DNA of 10,540 nt. Source: Planctomycetota bacterium. Lineage in GTDB: Bacteria; Planctomycetota; SBBH01; JACQRN01. The position numbers and the translations under genes were made by a program. The DNA lies in assembly GCA_016206515.1 (NCBI GenBank), contig JACQRN010000332.1, positions 1 to 10,540 on the forward strand, read 5' to 3'. Shown here piece after piece: positions 1-6,680 of the stretch. Under the pieces are notes generated by a model that saw nothing but the letters and a program-made list of their open reading frames with translations, ran no database searches and was not told the DNA's origin. Every line of letters begins with the position of its first letter. Within the stretch, counting starts at the first letter, position 1.

Positions 1-108
1 GCCCTCGGGACGACAGGAGGCTCTGAGAACGACTCGAATGGTCTCGCAGCAAGATTAGGTCTGGCGGAATCGCAGGATGAGTCCCTGAAGAATCCTTCCC
101 TGGCCTGC

Positions 109-1131
109 TTGAGGTCGATTGGGATCCGCCCGCAACCCTACATCGTCCACGAATGGGGCGTGGTCCTGTTCGATGGCTCCGGACGCGTCGTCCCCGGACT
201 CGGGTTCGCGGCGGACCTTCCGGACTTCGTCCGGGAAGCGTCACGCGACCCCGTGCATGAAGCCGCCGTCCGGACACCCCGCGAGGAGACCGAGAGCCTA
301 AAACCCCTCCTCTACTTCTACCCGGGCGACGGTCTCGAACCCGGCACGGCATTCTCGATCTCATGCAACGTACGGTTCCCGCAGGGGCGTCCGGCCTACC
401 TATGGCCGAATGCATGCATCCTCGATCCGGGGCAACCGGAAGTCGGAGCCGCGATCCGGTGGTCGCGTGTGCTCCTGGGAAGCGCTCCCGATGTCGACGA
501 TGGGAGCATCGTACTACCGATGCAACCGGTCGATGCGGAACACTGGTTCTCGACCGCGCGCGACGTCGACGCCATGACGATCTTCCCCGTCATCCCGCAA
601 CCGGAGGCTCGTAATGGAACGGCACCCGTCCGCTACCAGCCCGAGAAGTTCCTCTTCTATGACGGCGTCATCGCGTACACCGACCCCTTCGACCGGACCG
701 TCGATGGAGACCGGACTTCCCTGCGGAACCAAGGCGCGGAACCGGTCCACGACGTGTGGGTCATCGACCGCACGCGGGATGCGTTGCGCGTGGCACGCCG
801 CCCTTCCCTGGGGGCCGGGGAGACCTGGAGGATCTCCGTGCGGGATGACCTGCGCCCCATCGGTGCCGCCGATGACGCCGTCATGGAAGCGGAGGCCGCC
901 CTCGCCGCGGCCCTGGAGTCCGCGGGGCTCTTCGCCAAGGAGGCGCACGGCATGGCGCGGATCTGGCGGGAGGACTTCTTCGCGCGAGAGGGGCAATGGA
1001 TCCTGTGGCGCCTGGGCGGGGCCGCCGTCGACTGCGCGCTCCCGCTCGAACTGACGCCCCCCCCGAGAACCGTACCAGTGAGGGTCCATCTGGCTCTCGC
1101 GCCGCTGGCGCGCGCGCCGGCTACCCGTTGA
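109..1131 (+). CDS. VHEWG-motif family protein of unknown function (start uncertain, perhaps partial at 5' end)
   Basis: No function is assigned. The protein opens with YIVHEWG (residues 11-17 from the TTG at 109), then a conserved-looking block with LLYFYPG (67-73), VRFPQG (88-93), EKFLFYDGV (179-187), and a C-terminal stretch SAGLFAKEAHGMARIWREDF (271-290) ending in a hydrophobic region. This pattern recalls hypothetical proteins with a VHEWGTFT-type N-terminus that I know from planctomycetes, myxobacteria and acidobacteria. That match is from memory. The frame is open from base 1 to 109 with no stop. The TTG at 109 is the first standard start codon seen and has no Shine-Dalgarno, so the true start may lie upstream of the window. 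I see no signal peptide in the visible part. G+C is near 60% in the first half of the gene and above 70% near the end. It converges on pth with an 11-base overlap. The reading frame is sure; the role is not. Confidence 0.75.
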   Translation: MRSIGIRPQPYIVHEWGVVLFDGSGRVVPGLGFAADLPDFVREASRDPVHEAAVRTPREETESLKPLLYFYPGDGLEPGTAFSISCNVRFPQGRPAYLWPNACILDPGQPEVGAAIRWSRVLLGSAPDVDDGSIVLPMQPVDAEHWFSTARDVDAMTIFPVIPQPEARNGTAPVRYQPEKFLFYDGVIAYTDPFDRTVDGDRTSLRNQGAEPVHDVWVIDRTRDALRVARRPSLGAGETWRISVRDDLRPIGAADDAVMEAEAALAAALESAGLFAKEAHGMARIWREDFFAREGQWILWRLGGAAVDCALPLELTPPPRTVPVRVHLALAPLARAPATR

Positions 1132-1696
1132 ACCTGTCCATCACCCTGGCGATCCCCTCGGAACACCAGGCGAGGCAGGCTTCGGCGGCCCGCGCGACCG
1201 CCTCCGCGACCACCGGCTCCTCGGGAGGGGCGAACCGCTCCAGGACGAACTCCTCGCTCGACGCGCCGGGCGGCAGGGGCCCGATCCCCACGCGCAGGCG
1301 GGGGAACGCATCGGTCCCGAGGGAGGTGACGATCGACGTCAGGCCGTTGTGGCCGCCCGAGGAGCCCCCCGCGCGCAGGCGGATCTTCCCGAGCGGAAGC
1401 GCGAAGTCGTCCGTCACGACGAGCAGGCGATCCGCGCCGACGCCCGCGCCGGCCAGGAGGGAGGACGCGGCGCCTCCCGAGCGGTTCATGTAGGTCAAGG
1501 GGAGCGCGAGGATCGCGTCGCGGCCGGCGAGCGTCCCGCGGGAGACGCGGGCAGGACCTTCCGTCGACCAGCGCGGCAGGCGCCCGCTTCCGCGCAGGGT
1601 CTCGACGACGCCCCACCCTGCGTTGTGCCGGGTTCCGGCATACTGGTCGCCCGGATTGCCGAGGCCCAGGATGATCCCGATGTCCGGTGGCGGCAT
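1121..1696 (-). CDS. pth: peptidyl-tRNA hydrolase
   Basis: It hydrolyses the ester bond of peptidyl-tRNAs dropped by the ribosome, recycling tRNA in the cytoplasm. The 191 residues match the usual size of bacterial Pth. The family signatures are present: GLGNPG (11-16), TRHNAGW (22-28), YMNRSGG (69-75), a TDDF segment (95-98) and GGHNGL (114-119). The residues corresponding to E. coli Asn10, His20, Asn68, Asp93 and Asn114 are Asn14, His24, Asn71, Asp96 and Asn117, so the enzyme should be active. The ATG at 1696 lies 15 bases after the rplY stop, with a purine-rich AGGGGA overlapping that stop as a likely ribosome binding site. It is the last gene of the minus-strand run. Its stop lies inside the 3' end of the convergent VHEWG gene, leaving no room for a separate terminator between them. 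Confidence 0.97.
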   Translation of the reverse strand: MPPPDIGIILGLGNPGDQYAGTRHNAGWGVVETLRGSGRLPRWSTEGPARVSRGTLAGRDAILALPLTYMNRSGGAASSLLAGAGVGADRLLVVTDDFALPLGKIRLRAGGSSGGHNGLTSIVTSLGTDAFPRLRVGIGPLPPGASSEEFVLERFAPPEEPVVAEAVARAAEACLAWCSEGIARVMDRFNG

Positions 1697-1711
1697 GGCG
1701 CCGCCGTTCCC

Positions 1712-2452
1712 CTACTTCTTTCCCTTCTCGTCCTTCTTGTCGTCCTTTTTGTCGTCTTTTTTGTCGTCCTTCTTCTTTCCTTCCTTGGCGTCCGAGGCTT
1801 CCTTCGCGAGGCGCCGCTCCTCGCGCTCCTTCTCGCCGATGAGCTCCGGCTGCGACGGCGCCGCCGCGTCCGCCAGGGCCGCCGCCGCGGACGTCGCGGC
1901 CTCCTCGACGATCACCTTGTGGACGCCCAGGACCGCGAGGTCCGGGGCGTGGACCGCGACGACCCCGGCGGGGAGTTCGAGATCCTTCACGCGCAGGACC
2001 TGGTCGATCTGCAGGTGGTCGATCTTCGCCACGACCTTCTCCGGGATCGCGTCGGGAAGGCACTCGACGTGCAGCTCACGCAGCGACTGCGACAGCACCC
2101 CCCCCGCCTTCACCCCCTCCGGCGTTCCGCGGAGCACAATGGGAACGCTGACGCGGATCTTCTCGTCCCGCGCGACGCACTGGAAGTCGACGTGCAACAG
2201 CCGGTCGTTCGAGGTGTCCTGCTGGACCTCCTTGATCACGACGCGGTTGCGCTCGCCGTCGACCTCGAGGTCGAGGGTCGGCGGGTGCGCCAGCAGGATC
2301 TCCCGCAGCGCGTTGAGCTGGATCTGCACCTCGTGCGTCGGGCGGTTGTGCCCGTAGACGATCCCCGGGACCCACCCTAAGCGGCGCAGACGCCGCGAGA
2401 CGGACGTCCCCTTCCCTTTTTTCGATTGTGCCTGCAGCAGCATGATGGCCAT
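1712..2452 (-). CDS. rplY: 50S ribosomal protein L25/general stress protein Ctc with Lys-Asp tail
   Basis: It binds 5S rRNA in the large ribosomal subunit; the long, two-domain form is called Ctc or TL5. The N-terminal L25 domain (about 1-95) includes RRLRRLGWVPGIVYG (20-34). The C-terminal CTC beta domain follows (about 96-190). An Ala-rich linker and a charged tail (about 190-246) end in repeated KKDD units encoded by four 12-bp repeats at 1728-1775. The start chosen is the ATG at 2452, preceded by AGGGGAGAGG. A second ATG three codons downstream (2443) cannot be excluded. It sits 11 bases after the 131-residue gene and 15 before pth. The L25-Pth neighbourhood is common in bacteria, which supports both calls. 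The tail looks disordered and is the only unusual part. Confidence 0.96.
   Translation of the reverse strand: MAIMLLQAQSKKGKGTSVSRRLRRLGWVPGIVYGHNRPTHEVQIQLNALREILLAHPPTLDLEVDGERNRVVIKEVQQDTSNDRLLHVDFQCVARDEKIRVSVPIVLRGTPEGVKAGGVLSQSLRELHVECLPDAIPEKVVAKIDHLQIDQVLRVKDLELPAGVVAVHAPDLAVLGVHKVIVEEAATSAAAALADAAAPSQPELIGEKEREERRLAKEASDAKEGKKKDDKKDDKKDDKKDEKGKK
1728..1775 (-). repeat. four 12-bp tandem repeats encoding the Lys-Asp tail of L25
   Basis: On the plus strand the unit tcgtccttcttg recurs four times with a few changes, at 1728-1739, 1740-1751, 1752-1763 and 1764-1775. On the coding strand each unit adds two lysines and two aspartates. Most differences are synonymous, as expected for slippage expansion held in frame. 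Confidence 0.9.
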
Positions 2453-2463
2453 CGTCCTCTCCC

Positions 2464-2859
2464 CTAGTTATCGGTATGCGCGTTCTCGGCGTCGTGCAGC
2501 AGGTCGTGCAGACGGTGAATATCGCCGAGGGCGTCGTTCCAGTCCAGAAGATCCAGGGGGGCCTTCCGCGCCCCCAGGAGGAGATGCCCCGTCCGCAACG
2601 TCATCTCCAGCAGGCTCCCCCACTGCGCCATCAGGTTCGGCCCCGCGGGGACGCGATCGTGCAGGGAGAACGCCGCGCAGAGCGACTCCAGGACCCCGCC
2701 GGCCTCCTGGTAGTCCGGCACCCACCTTCCCCCCTTGTTCCCCTCCGCGAACCGCACCTCGGCGAGCTGGTCGCACAGGTGCATGAAAACCTCCTCCGCC
2801 TCCTGGAGAAAATAGGTTCTCGCGGTGTCCTGGGGATGGTCGTTTTCGCCGGTCCGCAT
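2464..2859 (-). CDS. small protein of unknown function between prs and rplY
   Basis: I do not recognise this 131-residue protein. It looks all-helical and soluble, with no signal peptide and no membrane segment. An amphipathic, acidic first helix is followed by a GGRWVPDY turn (43-50), then Leu- and Trp-rich helices (AQWGSLLEM, DLLDWNDALGD) and a His-rich end with RLHDLLHDAENAH. That layout would suit a small helical bundle; this is inference. The ATG at 2859 lies 10 bases after the prs stop, with only a weak GGCAGG as ribosome binding site. Its stop TAG is 11 bases before the rplY start, and the rplY ribosome binding site begins in that stop codon. Strong G+C third positions and exact packing between two essential genes argue that it is real and co-transcribed. 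Confidence 0.8.
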   Translation of the reverse strand: MRTGENDHPQDTARTYFLQEAEEVFMHLCDQLAEVRFAEGNKGGRWVPDYQEAGGVLESLCAAFSLHDRVPAGPNLMAQWGSLLEMTLRTGHLLLGARKAPLDLLDWNDALGDIHRLHDLLHDAENAHTDN

Positions 2860-2869
2860 GCGCCTGCCG

Positions 2870-3808
2870 TCAGAACAGGGCGCTGACCGACTGGTTGAGG
2901 TGGATGCGGCGCATCGCCTCGCCCAGGAGCGGCGCCACGGAGAGGACCTCGATGAGTCCCGGGGCCGCCTTGGGCCCTAAGGGGATCGTGTTCGTCACGA
3001 CAACCTTCTGCACCGGGGCGTTTCGCAGCCGCGACATCGCCTCGCCGCACAGGACCGGGTGGGTCGCCGCGAGGTAGACGTCCAGCGCGCCGGCGCGCTT
3101 GATCGCCACGGCCGCATCCGTGATCGTTCCGGCCGTCGAGATCATGTCGTCGATCAGCAGGACGTTGCGGTCCCGGACCTCCCCGATGATGTTCATGACC
3201 TCCGTGCGCTCCGGCCCGCCCCGCCGCTTGTCGACGATCGCCAGGTCGCCCCCGAGGAGTTTCGCGTACGCGCGCGCCATCTTCACGCCGCCGACGTCGC
3301 TCGAGGCGACCACCAGTTTCGGGATGGCCATCTCCTGGAAGTAGCGCGACAGCACCGGCGAGGCGAAGAGGTGGTCGACGTGGATATCGAAGAACCCCTG
3401 GATCTGGGTCGCGTGCAGGTCGATCGTGAGGATCCGATCGACCCCCGCCTCGGTCAGGAGGTTCGCGACCAGCTTCGCCGTGATGGGAACACGCCCCTCG
3501 TCCTTGCGGTCCTTCCGGGCGTACCCGAAGTAGGGGATGACCGCGGTGATGCGCGCCGTCGAGGCGCGCCGGAAGCAGTCGATCAGGATGAGGAGCTCCA
3601 TCAGGCTCTCGTTGACCGGCGGGCACGTCGGCTGGATCACGAATACGTCCACGCCGCGGACGTCGTTCTCGACCTTGACGTCGATCTCCCCGTCCGGGAA
3701 CCGCGCGACCTGCCCGCGGCCGAGCGGAATGTGCAGGTACTCGCAGATCTCGGAGGCGAGCGCGCGGTGCGCATTCCCGCTGAAGACCTGCATGTCCGGC
3801 TTGTCCAC
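2870..3808 (-). CDS. prs: ribose-phosphate pyrophosphokinase (PRPP synthetase)
   Basis: It transfers pyrophosphate from ATP to ribose 5-phosphate, giving PRPP for purine, pyrimidine, histidine, tryptophan and NAD synthesis. With the GTG at 3808 as start the protein has 312 residues, the usual length for class I enzymes. It shows FSGNAH near the N-terminus, the ATP-loop segment PYFGYARKDRK (92-102), DLHATQIQGFF (130-140) and the PRPP-binding loop LLIDDMISTAGT (217-228). The frame stays open upstream to a possible start at 3847. I chose GTG 3808 because a perfect AGGAGG lies six bases before it and because typical family members begin only a few residues before FSGNA. It follows glmU by 45 bases, a gap that holds a strong G+C hairpin, and precedes the 131-residue gene by 10 bases. 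Confidence 0.97.
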   Translation of the reverse strand: MDKPDMQVFSGNAHRALASEICEYLHIPLGRGQVARFPDGEIDVKVENDVRGVDVFVIQPTCPPVNESLMELLILIDCFRRASTARITAVIPYFGYARKDRKDEGRVPITAKLVANLLTEAGVDRILTIDLHATQIQGFFDIHVDHLFASPVLSRYFQEMAIPKLVVASSDVGGVKMARAYAKLLGGDLAIVDKRRGGPERTEVMNIIGEVRDRNVLLIDDMISTAGTITDAAVAIKRAGALDVYLAATHPVLCGEAMSRLRNAPVQKVVVTNTIPLGPKAAPGLIEVLSVAPLLGEAMRRIHLNQSVSALF

Positions 3809-3814
3809 GTCCCC

Positions 3815-3820
3815 CCTCCT
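3815..3820 (-). promoter_or_regulatory. Shine-Dalgarno sequence fixing the GTG start of prs
   Basis: AGGAGG on the minus strand, six bases before GTG 3808. It decides against the longer frame that opens at 3847. It begins three bases after the glmU-prs hairpin. Confidence 0.85.
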
Positions 3821-3823
3821 CCC

Positions 3824-3845
3824 GCGCGCGCGACGAGGCGCGCGC
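3824..3845 (-). promoter_or_regulatory. G+C hairpin between glmU and prs
   Basis: A perfect 8-bp stem of alternating G and C (3824-3831 with 3838-3845) closes a 6-base loop. In the transcript it lies just after the glmU stop and three bases before the prs ribosome binding site. No U-run follows, so it is not a standard terminator. It could protect an mRNA end, slow ribosome loading on prs, or have no function in such G+C-rich DNA. Confidence 0.5.
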
Positions 3846-3853
3846 ACGGTCCT

Positions 3854-5269
3854 CTAACCCATGGCGGGGGGCGCGTCGGGGGCAGGGGCCGACTCGACGC
3901 CTGCCTCCGCCTCCTTCGCTCCCTTCGCCTCCTTGATCAGGAAAACCGACTTGCCGTTGCGGGGCGTGCGGGGCGCGCCGGCGCCGTCGCGGGACGGCTC
4001 GGACGGCGGCCGGGACGCCACGGGGCGCGCCGGTACCCCCACGACCGTCTGGCCATCGGGGACGTCGTGGCCGCGCGTCACGACCGCGCCGGCCCCGGTG
4101 CGCGCGTTGCGACCGACCTTCACCGGGGCGACGAGGATCGTCCCCGACCCGATGAACGCGCCGTCGGCGATCTCGGTGCGGTACTTCCGCTGGCCGTCGT
4201 AGTTGGCGACCACCGTCCCCGCGCCGATGTTCGCCCCGGCGCCGATCGCCACGTCGCCGAGGTAGGTCAGGTGCTTCGCCTTCGTGCCGGCCCCGATGCG
4301 CGCCTCCTTGGCCTCCACGAAGTTCCCGACCTGGGCCCCGTCATCGAGGAGCGTCCCCGCGCGTAGGTGGGCGAACGGCCCGACCTCGCAGGAACGGCCG
4401 ACCCGCACGCCGCGCCGGATGACGGTGAACGGATGGATCACCGTCCCCGCGCCGACCTCGACGCCCGACTCGATGTAGCAATGGAGGGGGGAGGGGATCC
4501 GCACCCCGCGCCGGACGAGCGCCGCCACGACGCGGCGCTGCATCTCGACCTCCGTGTCGGCAAGGTCCGACAGGTCGTTGACCCCGTGCAATTCCTCCAA
4601 GGGGCCCCGCACCACGCGGACCTCCTTGCCGGGCGCGGCGATCAGGATCCCGATCGCGTCCGTGATGTAGTACTCGCCGTTGACGGCGTTGGGGACGACC
4701 TTGCGCAGGGCGTCGAAGAGGTCGGACTTCCGGAAGCAGTAGACCCCCGCGTTGACCTCGGTGATGTCCTTCTCCTCCTGCGAGGCGTGGGCGTCCTCGA
4801 CGATCTTCCGGACGTTCCCCTCGCTGCCGCGCACCACCCGCCCGTACCCGTCCGGCTCCTCGACCTGCATCGACAGGAGCGTGCACGAGGCGTTCGCCTG
4901 GCGGTGCGTCCGGACGAGCGCCTGCAGGGTCTGCCCGCGCACGAGGGGGACGTCGCCGCTGACCACGAGGACGTCTCCGTCGTAGTCGGCCAGCGCCGGC
5001 TCGGCGGACAGCACCGCGTGCCCCGTCCCCTGCTGCGGCTCCTGGAGCACGCACTGGACGCCCTTGGAGGACTTCAACTCCACCTCGACCTGGTCGTGAC
5101 CGTGCCCGACGACGGCCACCGTGCGCTTCGCGTCGGTCTTCCCGATCGCGCGCAGGACGTGGAGGATCATCGGGACGCCCGCGATCGGATGGAGGACCTT
5201 CGGGAGGTCCGACTGCATGCGCGTCCCCTTGCCAGCGGCGAGGACGATCGCGAGCACCGGGTTGGCCAT
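3854..5269 (-). CDS. glmU: bifunctional GlcNAc-1-phosphate uridyltransferase/GlcN-1-phosphate acetyltransferase
   Basis: It acetylates glucosamine 1-phosphate and then couples it to UTP, giving UDP-GlcNAc for peptidoglycan and, where present, LPS. The N-terminal pyrophosphorylase domain has LAAGKGTRM (10-18), QQGTGHA (79-85), GDVPL (105-109), NAGVY (173-177) and GEYYITD (198-204). A left-handed beta helix of hexapeptide repeats follows (about 266-400), with KHLTYLGD (331-338), where His332 matches the acetyltransferase histidine of E. coli GlmU, and NIGAGTVVANYDG (347-359). The last 50 or so residues are a Pro/Ala/Lys/Glu-rich extension beyond the usual end. The ATG at 5269 was chosen because MANPVLAIVLAAGKG is the canonical beginning. 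No clear Shine-Dalgarno precedes it. In-frame TTGs at 5308 and 5281 are alternatives, the first overlapping murC, so translation may be coupled to murC, whose stop is 25 bases upstream. Confidence 0.96.
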   Translation of the reverse strand: MANPVLAIVLAAGKGTRMQSDLPKVLHPIAGVPMILHVLRAIGKTDAKRTVAVVGHGHDQVEVELKSSKGVQCVLQEPQQGTGHAVLSAEPALADYDGDVLVVSGDVPLVRGQTLQALVRTHRQANASCTLLSMQVEEPDGYGRVVRGSEGNVRKIVEDAHASQEEKDITEVNAGVYCFRKSDLFDALRKVVPNAVNGEYYITDAIGILIAAPGKEVRVVRGPLEELHGVNDLSDLADTEVEMQRRVVAALVRRGVRIPSPLHCYIESGVEVGAGTVIHPFTVIRRGVRVGRSCEVGPFAHLRAGTLLDDGAQVGNFVEAKEARIGAGTKAKHLTYLGDVAIGAGANIGAGTVVANYDGQRKYRTEIADGAFIGSGTILVAPVKVGRNARTGAGAVVTRGHDVPDGQTVVGVPARPVASRPPSEPSRDGAGAPRTPRNGKSVFLIKEAKGAKEAEAGVESAPAPDAPPAMG

Positions 5270-5294
5270 CGAGGAGCGCAATCTTAGGGGGGCG

Positions 5295-6680
5295 TCAAGC
5301 GGTGTCAACGACCCGCGGCGACGGAATTGCGCCGGTGCGAACCGCCTCGGACAACCGCCACAGGTCTCCCGCGCCGGCGCACAGAACCACCGAGCCTTCG
5401 GGGATTCGCGTCAGAAGCGCCCCCCCCTCCGGGAGACCGTCGAGGCACTCGACCTTGGCCCCGCGCGCGCGCGCCGCGTCCGCCAGGACGCGGTGGTCCA
5501 CGCCGGATACCCCCTCCTCCCGCACCCCGTACACCGGCGCGAGGAGGACGCGGTCGGCCGTCGCGAGAACCTCCGCGAAGCGGTCCAGGAAGATCCGCGT
5601 CCGCACGAACTGGTGGGGCTGGAAGATCAGCCAGAGCGTCCTCCCCGGATAGCGCTGGCGCGAGGCGGCGATCAGGGCGGCGAGTTCCACCGGATGATGC
5701 GCGTAGTCGTCGACCCAGAACCCGAAGCGCCAGGGGCGTGCCTCGAACCGCCGGCGCATACCGGCGAAGGCGCACGCCCCCGAGAGCGCCTCGGCGCCCT
5801 CCGCGCCCGTCGCCGATGCGAGCGCCGCTGCCACGAGCGCGTTGGCCACGTTGTGGCGCCCGGGGAGGCGCACCACGAACGGTCCGAGCGTGCCGTGCGG
5901 GGTCGCGGCGCACAGGCGCGTCCCCTCCGCCGTCGGCTCCAGATCGACCGCGCGCCAATCGTCCTCGGCGTCGAACCCCGCGCGAAGGACGCGGCGCCCC
6001 GGCGGGGTGCGCAGGGACCGCGCGTCCGAGGCGAGTACGATCGTCCCCCCCTCCTCCACGCGCCCCAGGAACGCCTCGAACGCCTCGCGGAACGCCGAGG
6101 GCGTCTTGAAGTAGTCGAGGTGGTCCGGATCCGCGCAGGTGACGCCCGCCGCGGACGGGGTGTACTGCAGGAAGGACCGGTCGTACTCGCACGCCTCGAG
6201 CACGAACTCCGGCGACGTCCCCACGCGCGCGGCGCCGGAGGGCGCCTCGATCCTCTCCCCGCCGATGAGGAATCCCGGCTCGCGGCGCGCGGCCCGGAGC
6301 GCCGACACGAGCATCCCGCACGTCGTCGTCTTCCCGTGCGTCCCGGAGACGGTCAGGAGGCGGCGCGGCGCGACGACGCGGCCGACCGCCTCGGCGTACT
6401 TCAGGATCGGGATCCCCCGCTCGCGCGCGAATCGGACCTCCCCGTCCGAGTCGGGGACGGACGCGGAGCGGACGACCGCCTCGATCTCCGCGCCGAGACG
6501 CTCCGGGCGCGAGCCGACCCATGCGTCGACCCCGGCCTTCGCCAGCGCGCCCCAGGTGGGCCCCTTGACGGCATCCGAGCCCGTGACGAGCACACCCGAC
6601 TCCGCCAGGAGGCAGGCGAGAGCCGACTGGCCGGTCCCCCCCACCCCCACCAGGTGCACCCGCCGCCAGGGAACGTTCAT
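5295..6680 (-). CDS. murC: UDP-N-acetylmuramate--L-alanine ligase
   Basis: It adds L-alanine to UDP-MurNAc with ATP, the first peptide step of peptidoglycan synthesis in the cytoplasm. The 461 residues are normal for MurC. The N-terminal nucleotide-sugar domain has GVGGTG (12-17). The ATP P-loop is GTHGKTTT (113-120). EACEYDRSF (162-170) resembles the Firmicute EACEYRRHF form rather than the proteobacterial EADESD form. PGRHNVANA (273-281) and DDYAHHPVE (324-332) complete the Mur ligase signatures. The related recycling ligase Mpl is the main alternative and is less likely, given the placement next to murG. The ATG overlaps the murG stop as ATGA, so the two genes are translationally coupled. 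The same frame is open far upstream through murG, but that part has no MurC features. Confidence 0.96.
   Translation of the reverse strand: MNVPWRRVHLVGVGGTGQSALACLLAESGVLVTGSDAVKGPTWGALAKAGVDAWVGSRPERLGAEIEAVVRSASVPDSDGEVRFARERGIPILKYAEAVGRVVAPRRLLTVSGTHGKTTTCGMLVSALRAARREPGFLIGGERIEAPSGAARVGTSPEFVLEACEYDRSFLQYTPSAAGVTCADPDHLDYFKTPSAFREAFEAFLGRVEEGGTIVLASDARSLRTPPGRRVLRAGFDAEDDWRAVDLEPTAEGTRLCAATPHGTLGPFVVRLPGRHNVANALVAAALASATGAEGAEALSGACAFAGMRRRFEARPWRFGFWVDDYAHHPVELAALIAASRQRYPGRTLWLIFQPHQFVRTRIFLDRFAEVLATADRVLLAPVYGVREEGVSGVDHRVLADAARARGAKVECLDGLPEGGALLTRIPEGSVVLCAGAGDLWRLSEAVRTGAIPSPRVVDTA

Noticed and set aside
1..37. AGGAGG at 15-20 as ribosome binding site for the leftmost gene.
   Set aside because: The nearest ATG (38) is in another frame and stops after six codons. 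No start codon in the right frame lies at a suitable distance.
1107..1118. Self-complementary GGCGCGCGCGCC where the convergent genes meet, a possible bidirectional terminator.
   Set aside because: It has no loop of its own and no T-run on either side, and it lies within the VHEWG coding sequence; alternating GC runs are common here.
657..2063. A 468-codon minus-strand open frame across pth, rplY and the VHEWG gene.
   Set aside because: It is very Arg/Gly/Pro-rich with no recognisable motif and overlaps three better-supported genes.
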